From: Niastella sp.
GTDB taxonomy: Bacteria > Bacteroidota > Bacteroidia > Chitinophagales > Chitinophagaceae
DNA length: 64,000 nucleotides
Direction: 5' to 3'
Assembly (NCBI GenBank): GCA_016710595.1
Contig: JADJVM010000008.1
Location: 682,001-746,000 of the forward strand
Made by a program: the position numbers and the translations under genes. Positions 17,904-26,796 of the stretch are shown piece after piece. Within the stretch, counting starts at the first letter, position 1. Each line of letters begins with the position of its first letter. The notes below the pieces were generated by a model that saw only the letters and a list, made by a program, of their open reading frames with translations, searched no databases and had not been told where the DNA came from.

Positions 17904-18857
17904 ATGAAGAAAATTGGAATGTTATTTGGCAAGGAAAGAAGTTTTCCCGAAGCTTTTGTACAACGGGTAAACAGTAAAAATGTGGATGGCATAATTGCCG
18001 AACCAGTAAAAATTGACAAGGTTATGCAAGGCAGCCCTACTGAATATGCAGTAATATTTGACCGCATTTCGCAGGATGTGCCTTTTTACCGGGCTTATTT
18101 AAAAAATGCGGCCCTTTGTGGTACGGCTGTAATTAATAACCCATTTTGGTGGAGTGCCGATGAGAAGTTTTTTAATAATTGCCTCGCTACAAAAATTGAT
18201 GTACCCGTACCTAAAACAGTAATATTGCCTTCAAGAGATTTACCGGCCGATACTTCGGAAGATTCATTCAGCAATCTTGAATATCCATTAGACTGGGATG
18301 GAATTTTTAAGTACATTGGTTTCCCAGCTTATATGAAACCCTTTGCCGGTGGCGGTTGGAAGAGTGTGTACCAACTTAATAGTATGGATGAGTTTTTTGA
18401 AAAACATGCGGAAACAGAACAATTGGTTATGATGTTGCAGGAAGAAATTAAGTTTGATGAATATTATCGTTGTTATTGTATTGGCGGTAAATACGTACGC
18501 ATCATGCCTTATGAACCACGCAACCCGCATCACCTGCGGTATGTAGCTGATTTTAAACCATCTGCCGAACGTTTTAAATTAATGGAAGATATTGTTCTCC
18601 GCATTTGCCGCTACCTGGGCTATGATTTTAATACCGTAGAACTTGCCATAAGAGATGGCGTACCCTATGCTATTGATTTTTGTAACCCCGCACCCGATGC
18701 AGATGTAAACAGTGTAGGACAGGAAAATTTTGATTGGGTAGTAGAAACAGCAGCCACTTATGCTATTGAAAAAGCACAAGCCCATGTAGAAGGTGCTGAT
18801 AACCTTACCTGGGGTGAATACATTAAAAGAAGCAGTAACAAACAAAAATTATATTAA
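17904..18857 (+). CDS. ATP-grasp amide ligase-like protein
   Basis: A 317-residue soluble protein with the ATP-grasp layout seen in RimK/D-Ala-D-Ala-ligase-like enzymes. An N-terminal Rossmann-like part (about residues 1-95) opens with KKIGMLFGKERSFPEAFVQR. The nucleotide-binding lysine and flexible loop lie in YMKPFAGGGWKSVY (K145, loop 147-153). Adenine-contacting residues are at LQEEIKFDEYYRCYC (near 179-193). The metal-binding end reads DGVPYAIDFCNPAPDADVNS (D258, N261). Such enzymes join a carboxylate to an amine through an acyl-phosphate. The substrate is unknown. The GCS2-type ligase gene follows 111 bases downstream, and the two probably act in sequence to build a small amide or peptide-like metabolite. 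Confidence 0.8.
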   Translation: MKKIGMLFGKERSFPEAFVQRVNSKNVDGIIAEPVKIDKVMQGSPTEYAVIFDRISQDVPFYRAYLKNAALCGTAVINNPFWWSADEKFFNNCLATKIDVPVPKTVILPSRDLPADTSEDSFSNLEYPLDWDGIFKYIGFPAYMKPFAGGGWKSVYQLNSMDEFFEKHAETEQLVMMLQEEIKFDEYYRCYCIGGKYVRIMPYEPRNPHHLRYVADFKPSAERFKLMEDIVLRICRYLGYDFNTVELAIRDGVPYAIDFCNPAPDADVNSVGQENFDWVVETAATYAIEKAQAHVEGADNLTWGEYIKRSSNKQKLY

Positions 18858-18968
18858 AGAAAGAATTTTGATATTTTGAAAGGAATGGGCAAACAATGAA
18901 ATTGTTTTTAATTTCTCATTATATTCTTATTTCATCCTAAATCATTACCACAAAGTAAAATCATCCTT

Positions 18969-20081
18969 ATGGCGGCTATTTCATATAAACATTTTACCAT
19001 TGGTGTAGAAGAAGAATACATGGTAATTGACCCCATAACCAGGGAATTAAAAAGTCATGATCAAAAGATAGTGCAGGAAGGTCAAAAAGTAATTAAAGAT
19101 AAAGTGAAAGCCGAAATGCACCAGGCGGTTGTAGAAGTAGGAACAGATATTTGTGCAGATATTGATGAAGCTTTTATGGATGTGAGTACGCTTCGCAAAA
19201 CGATAAGCAGCATTGCCGGCGACCTGGATTTAAGTATTGGCGCCAGTGGCACGCATCCTTTTAGCCATTGGGAAAGCCAATTGATAACAGAGCACGCCCG
19301 GTACAACGAAATTGTAAATGAACTCCAGGAAGCAGCCCGCAGTAATCTCATTTTTGGCCTCCACGTGCACGTGGGTATGGAAACACGGGAAATGGCCATT
19401 CATATTGCCAATTCTGCCCGTTACTTTCTGCCGCATGTATTTGCCTTAAGTACCAATTCGCCTTTTTGGGAAGGCAGAAAGACAGGGTACAAAAGTTTCC
19501 GTACTAAGGTATTTGATAAATTTCCCCGTACCGGCATCCCCGATTATTTTGAAAGTATAGAAGCTTATGATAATTATATAAAGCTGCTGGTAAAAACCAA
19601 TTGTATAGATAATGCAAAAAAAATATGGTGGGACCTAAGGGTGCATCCATTTTTTAATACGGTAGAATTCAGGGTTTGCGATATACCTATGACGGTACAG
19701 GAAACCATTACCATTGCGGCACTCTTCCAGGCAATTTGTGCAAAGCTGTATAAATTAAGAAGCCAAAACCTGAATTTTATTATCTATCCCAGGGCATTGG
19801 TAAATGAAAATAAATGGCGTGCCAGCAGGTATGGTATTGAAGGGAGTATGATTGATTTTGGTAAGGAATCAGAAGTAAATACAAGAGTACTTATATATGA
19901 ATTATTAGATTTCATAAGTGATGTGATACCGCATTTAGGCAGCCAGCATGCCATAAGCCATGTTCATAAGATGCTGGAAGAAGGTACCGGTGCAGACAGG
20001 CAGTTAAAAGTGTATGAAGAAACCGGCAGTTTGCCTGCCGTAGTAGATTTAATACAAGCCAATTTTTTAGCCGGTCTTTGA
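18969..20081 (+). CDS. Carboxylate-amine ligase, GCS2 family (YbdK-like)
   Basis: A 370-residue enzyme of the glutamate-cysteine ligase family 2 (COG2170). It opens with the acidic metal/ATP motif FTIGVEEEYMVIDPITREL (about residues 8-26). GLHVHVGMETREMA follows (near 130-143), then NSPFWEGRKTGYKSFR and the substrate-binding WWDLRVHPFFNTVEFRVCD (near 219-237). The fold is that of glutamine synthetase. Family members make gamma-glutamyl-type amides, but many have undefined substrates. No glutathione synthetase (gshB) is visible, so ordinary glutathione synthesis cannot be concluded. The gene follows an ATP-grasp ligase on the same strand, and its stop codon overlaps the promoter of tRNA-Arg. 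Confidence 0.88.
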   Translation: MAAISYKHFTIGVEEEYMVIDPITRELKSHDQKIVQEGQKVIKDKVKAEMHQAVVEVGTDICADIDEAFMDVSTLRKTISSIAGDLDLSIGASGTHPFSHWESQLITEHARYNEIVNELQEAARSNLIFGLHVHVGMETREMAIHIANSARYFLPHVFALSTNSPFWEGRKTGYKSFRTKVFDKFPRTGIPDYFESIEAYDNYIKLLVKTNCIDNAKKIWWDLRVHPFFNTVEFRVCDIPMTVQETITIAALFQAICAKLYKLRSQNLNFIIYPRALVNENKWRASRYGIEGSMIDFGKESEVNTRVLIYELLDFISDVIPHLGSQHAISHVHKMLEEGTGADRQLKVYEETGSLPAVVDLIQANFLAGL

Positions 20082-20110
20082 TGTGATAAAGGAGAATATC
20101 TGTATATTTG
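20077..20110 (+). promoter_or_regulatory. Promoter of tRNA-Arg
   Basis: TTTG (20077-20080), a 22-base spacer and TATATTTG (20103-20110). It ends 14 bases before the mature tRNA 5' end. The upstream element overlaps the stop codon of the GCS2 gene. Confidence 0.6.
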
Positions 20111-20124
20111 CACCCCAAATAAAT

Positions 20125-20198
20125 GGCTGCGTAGCTCAACTGAATAGAGCATCTGACTACGGATCAGAAGGTTTTAGGTTTGAATCCTAACGCGGTCA
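20125..20198 (+). tRNA. tRNA-Arg (anticodon ACG)
   Basis: A full cloverleaf of 74 bases. The acceptor GGCTGCG pairs with CGCGGTC, including two G-U pairs. The D arm is GCTC/GAGC. The anticodon stem TCTGA/TCAGA has loop CTACGGA, giving anticodon ACG at 20159-20161. The T arm TTAGG/CCTAA has loop TTTGAAT. The discriminator is A, and the CCA end is not encoded. The A34 would be edited to inosine by TadA to read CGU, CGC and CGA. Confidence 0.96.
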
Positions 20199-20206
20199 CA
20201 AAAAAT

Positions 20207-20241
20207 AAAAAGAGATTACCCTAAAAAGGAATCTCTTTTTT
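20207..20241 (+). terminator. Terminator after tRNA-Arg
   Basis: Stem AAAAAGAGATT (20207-20217) and AATCTCTTTTT (20230-20240) with a 12-base loop and a T-run, 9 bases past the tRNA end. The A-run on the left may also stop the convergent M1 peptidase transcript. Confidence 0.8.
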
Positions 20242-20293
20242 ATGCTAAGAAATTGAATATTACTCATTGTAAGAAAATCATCCGTTCTATTTA

Positions 20294-22168
20294 TTATTGA
20301 CGCTCCCATACATTATCTTTTTCATTAGCATCCATAAAGATTCCACCATCAACTTTCAGGGAAGTAATTTTTTTTGTGGTTTTTAACGGGATGATTGCTT
20401 TTGATTGATTTACTTCCCATATAGCAGCCGTGAAATGTTGATTCATTTTGCTGCCATCGCTAAACTCTATCTCAAAATCAACCGGAATGGCAAAGCCGCC
20501 AATATTTTTTAAGGTGATATTATAACCACTTTTACCGGCTACTACATTTTGTACAGCAACATCTAAATAATTAGAACTAAAAAACCAATTATTCCAAAAC
20601 CAGTTTAAATTTTTACCGGCAATATTGCTAAAGCTGTTGAACATATCCCATGGAATGGGGTGCTTACCATTCCAGCGATCCATAAATTCATGTAAACATT
20701 TCTTAAATAAATCATCTCCTAGCATATCTTTCAAAGCCAGGTAAGCAAGTGCCGGTTTGCCATATTCATTAATTCCCATAGCAGGCCCACTTAAGATATT
20801 GAGTGGTGTAATAATAGGTACCTGCGTTTCATCGCTGGGATATAATGCCCATCCTGCTACCCGGAATTGCTTAAAAAAAGAATTTGCTTTTTCTTTGCCC
20901 ATATCGTTTATGCCAATCAAATATTCAAATGCTGTGGTCCAGCCTTCATCCATACATCCATACCTGTGTTCATTGATGCCCATATAAAAAGGAAAATAAC
21001 TATGGGCAATTTCATGTTCAGCAATAAAGCGTTGAAATAAATCATCCCCTTGTGGGCTGTCATTTGCCATCATAGGATATTCCATATCTGCAAAACCCTG
21101 GATAATGGTACTTTTTTGAAAAGGGTAAGGAACCCCGGGCCAGTTGTTGCTAAACCAATCAAGCGAATGTTGAATATGTTTTACCTGGTTGTGAAAGTTT
21201 TTTGAGGAATTCAAATACGCAGATTGGCAACTTGCTCTACGTCCTGTTTTTTTATCCACTACTACACTGGCAGCATCCCACACATAATGATTGCTGATAC
21301 AAAATGCTACATCGCTTACATTTTTTGCTCGCCAGCGCCATGTGTTAGTCGGGTTTTGAGTGGTGATGTTTTTTGCTTCAATATCTTGTTGCGTTACGAT
21401 ATTTATTTCTTCATCGCTTGTAAAACTTTTATTGAATTTTTCAAAAAAAGCAGGCTGTAATACTTGTGCTGCATTGGTTAAATCACCTGTACCCCATACT
21501 AAATAATTTTCAGGTACCGTTACAGCTACATCATAATCATTAAAATCGTTATAAAATTCCTGTGCATCTGTAAAATTCATACGGTCCCATCCAAATACAT
21601 CATCCATTACTGCAACTCTTGGGTAAAAATAAGCCAGAAAGAAACTGGTGCTATCAAGCCTACCCTCACGGCCGCTTTGCTGGCTTACATCGTAATGCCA
21701 TTCAAAGTTTAATTGAACACTGTCACCAGGGACCACTCCTTCGTTTAGCCTTACCTGCTTCATGGTATTGGCGCCTACATAACCAAATGGCTTTTCATCA
21801 TGATTAACCATAAATTTATCAATAATAATTCCTTCAGTTAGGTAATTATCAGTAGCGCTACTTTGCCTGGCAGCCCCGGGTTTATGTATGTTTAAAATTA
21901 ATTTTATCATTAGGTTTTTAATGGTGCCGGGGCTATTATTTATATAACTAATGGTTTCTGTACCTGTAATCGTTTTGTTGGGTGGACTTGCAATGATGTT
22001 AATGGAATATCGCCCATAGTTTTGCCAATAATTCTTACCGGGTTTACCATCTTCATTCCGGGTATTTTTTTCAAAAGCCTGTTTAATATTTTGAGGCATA
22101 AATAAACCTTGTTGAGCATAACTTATTTGGAGCATCAGGATAAAAATCAAGGTCATAACTTTTTTCAT
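20294..22168 (-). CDS. Secreted M1-family metallopeptidase
   Basis: A 624-residue gluzincin with a signal peptide (about 1-18, LQISYAQQ). The N-terminal beta-domain is of the M1 type (about 40-260). The zinc site reads HEIAHSYF (near residue 391), and the third ligand, a glutamate, lies in CMDEGWTTAFEYLIG about 18 residues on. The GAMEN-like substrate motif is replaced by GFADMEYPMM, as in the M1 peptidases common in Bacteroidota. It probably trims peptides in the periplasm or at the cell surface. The C-terminal part (about 500-624) is a beta-sandwich with no T9SS motif. It stands alone between tRNA-Arg and the trp operon. Confidence 0.9.
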   Translation of the reverse strand: MKKVMTLIFILMLQISYAQQGLFMPQNIKQAFEKNTRNEDGKPGKNYWQNYGRYSINIIASPPNKTITGTETISYINNSPGTIKNLMIKLILNIHKPGAARQSSATDNYLTEGIIIDKFMVNHDEKPFGYVGANTMKQVRLNEGVVPGDSVQLNFEWHYDVSQQSGREGRLDSTSFFLAYFYPRVAVMDDVFGWDRMNFTDAQEFYNDFNDYDVAVTVPENYLVWGTGDLTNAAQVLQPAFFEKFNKSFTSDEEINIVTQQDIEAKNITTQNPTNTWRWRAKNVSDVAFCISNHYVWDAASVVVDKKTGRRASCQSAYLNSSKNFHNQVKHIQHSLDWFSNNWPGVPYPFQKSTIIQGFADMEYPMMANDSPQGDDLFQRFIAEHEIAHSYFPFYMGINEHRYGCMDEGWTTAFEYLIGINDMGKEKANSFFKQFRVAGWALYPSDETQVPIITPLNILSGPAMGINEYGKPALAYLALKDMLGDDLFKKCLHEFMDRWNGKHPIPWDMFNSFSNIAGKNLNWFWNNWFFSSNYLDVAVQNVVAGKSGYNITLKNIGGFAIPVDFEIEFSDGSKMNQHFTAAIWEVNQSKAIIPLKTTKKITSLKVDGGIFMDANEKDNVWERQ

Positions 22169-22351
22169 ACAATTACATTTTCTATTTATTGAAGGTAATT
22201 GAAACCAGATTATTTGAAATAAAATGGTTCAAATTTTATTTAAATGGTAAGAAAATAAAAATTTAAAATCACTCCTATCTGCTCATGGATATAATAATTT
22301 TAAGCTTAGTTATGTAGCTGAAGCATTTTAGTATAAGGATTTAATATCGGC

Positions 22352-23377
22352 TTACATTGCACCTGCCAATTCTGTTTTTTTAAACTGGTGAAGTTTGTTT
22401 AACTTTTTAATGAGGCTTTCAGACTCTGCGAAATTTAAAGTTTGTTGTCCATCGCTATAAGCCTCTTCCGGTTTTTCATGCACTTCAAAAATACAACCAT
22501 CTGCACCGGCCATTAAAGAAGCGAGGGCAATTGCGGGAACATGTGCTCTAATACCAATACCATGGCTGGGATCTGCAATTACCGGTAAATGCGATTTTGT
22601 TTTTAAAATACTAATGGCATTAATATCAAAAGTATTTCTGCTGGCCGTTTCAAAAGTTCGGATACCTCTTTCACATAATAATATTTTTTCGTTGCCACTG
22701 CTAAAAATATATTCGGCAGATTGTAATAATTCATCAATAGTTCCACTGATGCCTCTTTTTAATAAAACGGGTTTATCTGTTTTTCCTAAAGCATGTAGTA
22801 GATTAAAGTTTTGGGCATTTCTTGCACCAACCTGAAAAATATCTACATAGTCGTGCATCTGATCTATCTGTGCTGTTTCCATCACTTCCGAAATTATTTT
22901 TAAATTATGCGCTTTGCAAACCCGGTGAAACATTTCTAAACCGGGCGCACCTAATCCCTGAAAAGAGTAGGGAGAACTACGGGGTTTAAAAATGCCACCA
23001 CGCATAACACGTACCCCATTTGCCTGTAAATGTTTGGCAATCGCTGTAACCTGCTCTTCATTTTCAATGGCACATGGGCCAGCCATTAAAGTAAAATCGG
23101 CACCCCCACCAATGGTTAAACCATCTACGGTAATACTGCTGTTATTTAATTTCCATTTAGCACTTACCAATTTATAACTATCCGAAACCCTGTGTACATC
23201 AGCCACACCGGGTAAATTACCCATCTTTCTAATATCTGAATCATTCTTGCTGAGGCAAACCAAGTATTCACCTAATTGTGTTTTTACTTCGGTGATACTG
23301 TAGCCTTCTGCTTTAATTAATTTCAGCGTTTGCTCTTTAACTTTTTCTAAAATATCTTTCTCTAATTGTATGATCAT
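22352..23377 (-). CDS. aroF: 3-deoxy-7-phosphoheptulonate synthase (DAHP synthase), type I-beta
   Basis: First enzyme of the shikimate pathway (phosphoenolpyruvate + erythrose 4-phosphate), 341 residues. An N-terminal ferredoxin-like regulatory domain (about residues 1-70) is followed by the barrel. The barrel has AGPCAIENEEQ (near 99-109), the KPRSSPYSFQGLG loop, LLKRGISGT and the metal ligand in ADPSHGIGIR. This is the Thermotoga-like form, in which aromatic amino acids can bind the extra domain. As last gene of the trp operon, with a 4-base overlap with trpA, it feeds carbon to chorismate when Trp is short. The same Trp attenuator should control it. Confidence 0.95.
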   Translation of the reverse strand: MIIQLEKDILEKVKEQTLKLIKAEGYSITEVKTQLGEYLVCLSKNDSDIRKMGNLPGVADVHRVSDSYKLVSAKWKLNNSSITVDGLTIGGGADFTLMAGPCAIENEEQVTAIAKHLQANGVRVMRGGIFKPRSSPYSFQGLGAPGLEMFHRVCKAHNLKIISEVMETAQIDQMHDYVDIFQVGARNAQNFNLLHALGKTDKPVLLKRGISGTIDELLQSAEYIFSSGNEKILLCERGIRTFETASRNTFDINAISILKTKSHLPVIADPSHGIGIRAHVPAIALASLMAGADGCIFEVHEKPEEAYSDGQQTLNFAESESLIKKLNKLHQFKKTELAGAM

Positions 23378-24150
23378 GCTTTTATATTTTTAATAAATTT
23401 TTCAATTTGTTGCTTTCTATTTTTAGGATGCTTACTTAACAACCGTATAAACTCACTGCCAATGATAGCACCGTTTACATATTTGCAAACCAGTGTGTAA
23501 CCCGCCGCATCGCTTATGCCAAAACCCGCCAGCACAGTGCTTTTTAAAGATAATTTCTCTATTCTTTTTAATGTATTTACTTGTGTAGTATTATGATGTA
23601 AGTTACTGCCCGTTACAGCCTTACCTGTTACCAGATAAATAAATCCGGTGGTTAGTTTGTCAATTTTTGCAATCCTTTTTTCTTCTGTATCCGGACTAAC
23701 GAGTAAGCATACACTAATTCCATATTTTTTAAAAATCGTTTCGTAATTATTTTCATATTCAGGTAAGGGCATATCCGGTAAAATGATGCCATCAATACCC
23801 ACGGCTTTTGCTTTTTTACAAAAGTTCTCAATGCCAAACTTTAAAATAGGATTTAAATAACTCATGCAAACCAAGGGGATTTGGGTAAATTTTCTTACAT
23901 CTTTTAACTGAGTAAAAAGTTTATTTAAGCTCATACCATTATCAAGAGCATGTTGATTACTTTGCTGAATGGTAGGTCCATCAGCCATAGGATCGCTAAA
24001 GGGAATCCCAATTTCAATCAGGTCTGCACCGGCTTTATCTAATTCTAAAATGATAGGTAACGTATCTTCCAAATTTGGATAACCTGCCGTAAAATAAATA
24101 TTTAAAAGCTGTTTATTATTTGTTTGAAAAAGTGTTTCTAATCTGTTCAT
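23374..24150 (-). CDS. trpA: Tryptophan synthase alpha chain
   Basis: A 258-residue TIM barrel that splits indole-3-glycerol phosphate into indole and glyceraldehyde 3-phosphate. Landmarks are FTAGYPNLEDTLPIILEL (near residue 20) and LIEIGIPFSDPMADGPTIQQS, which holds the catalytic glutamate and the alphaL2 loop. The catalytic aspartate lies in GIILPDMPLPEY, and the phosphate site in LAGFGISDAAG. The start codon overlaps the end of trpB by 4 bases, which suggests coupled translation. The protein works with TrpB through an indole tunnel. Confidence 0.97.
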   Translation of the reverse strand: MNRLETLFQTNNKQLLNIYFTAGYPNLEDTLPIILELDKAGADLIEIGIPFSDPMADGPTIQQSNQHALDNGMSLNKLFTQLKDVRKFTQIPLVCMSYLNPILKFGIENFCKKAKAVGIDGIILPDMPLPEYENNYETIFKKYGISVCLLVSPDTEEKRIAKIDKLTTGFIYLVTGKAVTGSNLHHNTTQVNTLKRIEKLSLKSTVLAGFGISDAAGYTLVCKYVNGAIIGSEFIRLLSKHPKNRKQQIEKFIKNIKA

Positions 24151-25328
24151 TGTGCTTGCTGTTTTAAATAAGTTTCTAAATCTTTATCACCTCTGCCACT
24201 TAAATTTATTACCACAATATCGCTTGGTTTAAATTTTATTTGTTCCAATGCAGCCAAGGCGTGTGCCGATTCCAAAGCCGGAATAATACCTTCTAATTTC
24301 ATTAATTGGTAAGCTGCTTTTAAGGCCTGCTTATCCGAAGCATATAAAAATTGTGCTCTTTTATTATTATACAAATAGGCATGTAAAGGGCCAATGCCGG
24401 GATAATCTAAACCGGCAGAAATGCTGTAAGGTTCCGTAACCTGGCCATCTTTATTTTGCATTAATAAAGTTTTGCAACCATGTAACACACCTGTCTGTCC
24501 TTTTAAAGTAGTGGCAGCTGTTTCGTTGGTGCTTAGCCCTTTGCCGGCAGCTTCTACTGCAATAAGTTTTACTTTTTTATTATTTAAGAAATGAAAAAAG
24601 GCACCGGCTGCATTACTACCACCACCTACACACGCAATTATAGCAGTAGGATAGGGAATACCATTTATTTTTTTCAATTGCTGTGAAATTTCTTCGCCTA
24701 TTATTTTTTGAAAATGGGTAACCATTTCCGGGTAAGGGTGTGGCCCAACTACCGAACCTATTATGTAATGTGTATCATCCGGGTGGGCAATCCAATCTCT
24801 GATAGCTTCGTTGGTGGCATCTTTCAGGGTATTTGAACCACTGTTTACGGGAACAACTTTTGCATTTAATAATTCCATTCTGCCAACATTTGGTTTTTGT
24901 CGCTCCATATCTTTACTGCCCATATATACAATACACTCTAAACCCATTAAGGCACATACGGTTGCTGTTGCCACACCATGCTGACCGGCACCTGTTTCTG
25001 CAATGATGCGGGTTTTATTCATTTTTTTTGCCAGCAAAATTTGGCCAATAGTATTGTTTATTTTATGCGCACCTGTATGGTTTAAATCTTCTCTTTTTAA
25101 ATAAATATTTGTTTTATACAGTGCAGATAAGCGTTTTGCTAAAAAGAGCGGTGATGGCCTGCCTACATAATCTTTTAATAATTGCAGGTATTCTTTTTTG
25201 AAAGCAGCAGTCTTTACAATTTTTTTGTATGCCTGCAGTAATTCCTGCACATTTTTATATAACATCTCCGGCACAAAGGCACCTCCAAATTCGCCATAGT
25301 AACCGTTTTTATCAATTTTGTATTTCAT
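24147..25328 (-). CDS. trpB: Tryptophan synthase beta chain
   Basis: A 393-residue PLP enzyme joining indole to serine. The PLP lysine is in LNHTGAHKINN (near residue 86). The carboxylate loop AETGAGQHGVATA and the phosphate-cradling ACVGGGSNAAG (near 233) are intact. VGRPSPL and EGIIPALESAHA are also present. It is the TrpB1 type that pairs with TrpA. The 24-base gap to trpF upstream is one of the larger ones in the operon. Confidence 0.98.
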   Translation of the reverse strand: MKYKIDKNGYYGEFGGAFVPEMLYKNVQELLQAYKKIVKTAAFKKEYLQLLKDYVGRPSPLFLAKRLSALYKTNIYLKREDLNHTGAHKINNTIGQILLAKKMNKTRIIAETGAGQHGVATATVCALMGLECIVYMGSKDMERQKPNVGRMELLNAKVVPVNSGSNTLKDATNEAIRDWIAHPDDTHYIIGSVVGPHPYPEMVTHFQKIIGEEISQQLKKINGIPYPTAIIACVGGGSNAAGAFFHFLNNKKVKLIAVEAAGKGLSTNETAATTLKGQTGVLHGCKTLLMQNKDGQVTEPYSISAGLDYPGIGPLHAYLYNNKRAQFLYASDKQALKAAYQLMKLEGIIPALESAHALAALEQIKFKPSDIVVINLSGRGDKDLETYLKQQAQ

Positions 25329-25352
25329 ATTTTATTTTCTATAATTATATTT

Positions 25353-25991
25353 TCACATATTCATTTTCTGCATGAAATATTTTAAAGTAACTATATTTTT
25401 TAAGCCCGGTGCTATTTCAAATCCACTGTTAACATCTATGGCAAACAAACCAGGCAGGTTTAATTTTTTAATAGCTGTTGCGTCTTCCGGTTTAACTCCG
25501 CCACTTAAAAAATATTTTTTTGAGTAGGGGAATTCTTCCAGTTGTTTCCAGTTAAATTTCTGTCCGCTGCCTCCGTAAACTTCCGTAAAGCAATCAAACA
25601 AAAAGTAATCGCAAACCTCCAGGTATGGTTCTGTAATTTTAAAATCAAATTTATCATCAATGCGAAAGACTTTTATAACTTTTACTTCTTTTTGTAATTG
25701 TTTACAAAACTCCGGTGTTTCTTCTCCATGTAATTGAACAAACTGTAAATTCAATTCCTTTACTTTTTTTAATATTTCTTTAAAATCAGCATTTACAAAA
25801 ACCCCAACTTTATTTACCTTGCTAAGGTTGCGAATAAATTTTATTTTTTCAGGCTCCTCTGAAAAAAAACGTTTTGATTTTTCATAGAAAATAAAGCCCA
25901 TGAAATCTGGTTGCAGGTTAACAATCGCTTTAATATTTTCAAACTCGTTTAGCCCACAGACTTTTATTAATATTTCATTTTCTTTCTTCAC
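25353..25991 (-). CDS. trpF: Phosphoribosylanthranilate isomerase
   Basis: A 212-residue TIM barrel carrying out the Amadori rearrangement of phosphoribosylanthranilate. The catalytic cysteine is in IKVCGLNEFENIK (near residue 12). FMGFIFYEKSKR, VGVFVNAD and LQFVQLHGEE follow. The catalytic aspartate is expected in the YFLFDCF segment, and the phosphate site is FLSGGVKPEDA with AIDVNSGFE. It is a separate polypeptide, not fused to TrpC. The spacer to trpC is 10 bases. Confidence 0.96.
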   Translation of the reverse strand: MKKENEILIKVCGLNEFENIKAIVNLQPDFMGFIFYEKSKRFFSEEPEKIKFIRNLSKVNKVGVFVNADFKEILKKVKELNLQFVQLHGEETPEFCKQLQKEVKVIKVFRIDDKFDFKITEPYLEVCDYFLFDCFTEVYGGSGQKFNWKQLEEFPYSKKYFLSGGVKPEDATAIKKLNLPGLFAIDVNSGFEIAPGLKNIVTLKYFMQKMNM

Positions 25992-26001
25992 GCTAAAACA
26001 A

Positions 26002-26796
26002 TTATGCTTTTAATTTATTTAACTCCTGTATAAATTGTGCGCAGGCAAAACCAGGATTACTATGCTCCATAAATTGTTGCCCAATTAAAAAGCCATCATA
26101 GCCCGCTTGTTTTAATTCGTAAGCTTCTTTTGCAGTGTTAATGCCACTTTCAGCAATCTTCAATAAATCTTTTGGTAATTGATTAAATGCTTTAATTGCA
26201 TTGGTATAATGGCAAGTAAAGTCGTGTAGGTTGCGATTGTTGAATCCAATAATATCTGCTTTACCAATTCCTTTATCTAGTTCTTTTACATCGTGTATCT
26301 CTAAAATAGTTTCCATGCCTAAGTTATTTGCCAGCTCAGAAAATTCTTTTATTTCAGCGGCTGTTAACACCGTTGCTATTAATAAAATAGCATCTGCACC
26401 AATAGAACGGGCTTCAATAATTTGGTAGGGATCTACGATAAAATCTTTTCTTAAAATAGGACAGTAATTAAAATGCCTAACAGTTATCAAATCCTTATTT
26501 TTTCCACCAAAATACTTTTCATCCGTAAGTACTGAAATAGCACTGGCACCCGCTTGCATATAGGCAATACTCGTATCTTCTACTTTTGTATATTTATTTA
26601 TGATGCCTTTGCTGGGTGATTTTCTTTTAAATTCAGCAATTAAACCGTTCTTATCTTTTTTCTGCAAATACTTCTTTAAAGAAACTGTGGGGCTGCTAAA
26701 GGCTTCTGTTTTTTCTAAGAGCGCAATGGGGTATAAATTTTTGTTTTGCTGTACTTCTGTTTGTTTATCAGCAATTATGTTTTCTAAAATGCTCAT
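26002..26796 (-). CDS. trpC: Indole-3-glycerol phosphate synthase
   Basis: A 264-residue TIM barrel that closes the indole ring. Visible are LIAEFKRKSPSKG with the catalytic lysine (near residue 57) and AISVLTDEKYFGG. LRKDFIVDPYQIIEARSIGADAILLI supplies the second lysine. The late motifs are IIGFNNRNLHDF and IAESGINTAKEA. The downstream end is 10 bases from trpF. The upstream end overlaps trpD by 4 bases. Confidence 0.96.
   Translation of the reverse strand: MSILENIIADKQTEVQQNKNLYPIALLEKTEAFSSPTVSLKKYLQKKDKNGLIAEFKRKSPSKGIINKYTKVEDTSIAYMQAGASAISVLTDEKYFGGKNKDLITVRHFNYCPILRKDFIVDPYQIIEARSIGADAILLIATVLTAAEIKEFSELANNLGMETILEIHDVKELDKGIGKADIIGFNNRNLHDFTCHYTNAIKAFNQLPKDLLKIAESGINTAKEAYELKQAGYDGFLIGQQFMEHSNPGFACAQFIQELNKLKA

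Noticed and set aside
18889..18907. AT-rich hairpin (AAACAAT/ATTGTTT) between the ATP-grasp and GCS2 genes
   Set aside because: Only one G-C pair in the stem and no strong T-run; too weak to call a terminator, and no new promoter follows.
18969..20081. Glutathione biosynthesis (gshA)
   Set aside because: The GCS2 family has many non-glutathione members and no gshB is visible; the adjacent ATP-grasp gene is not a clear glutathione synthetase.
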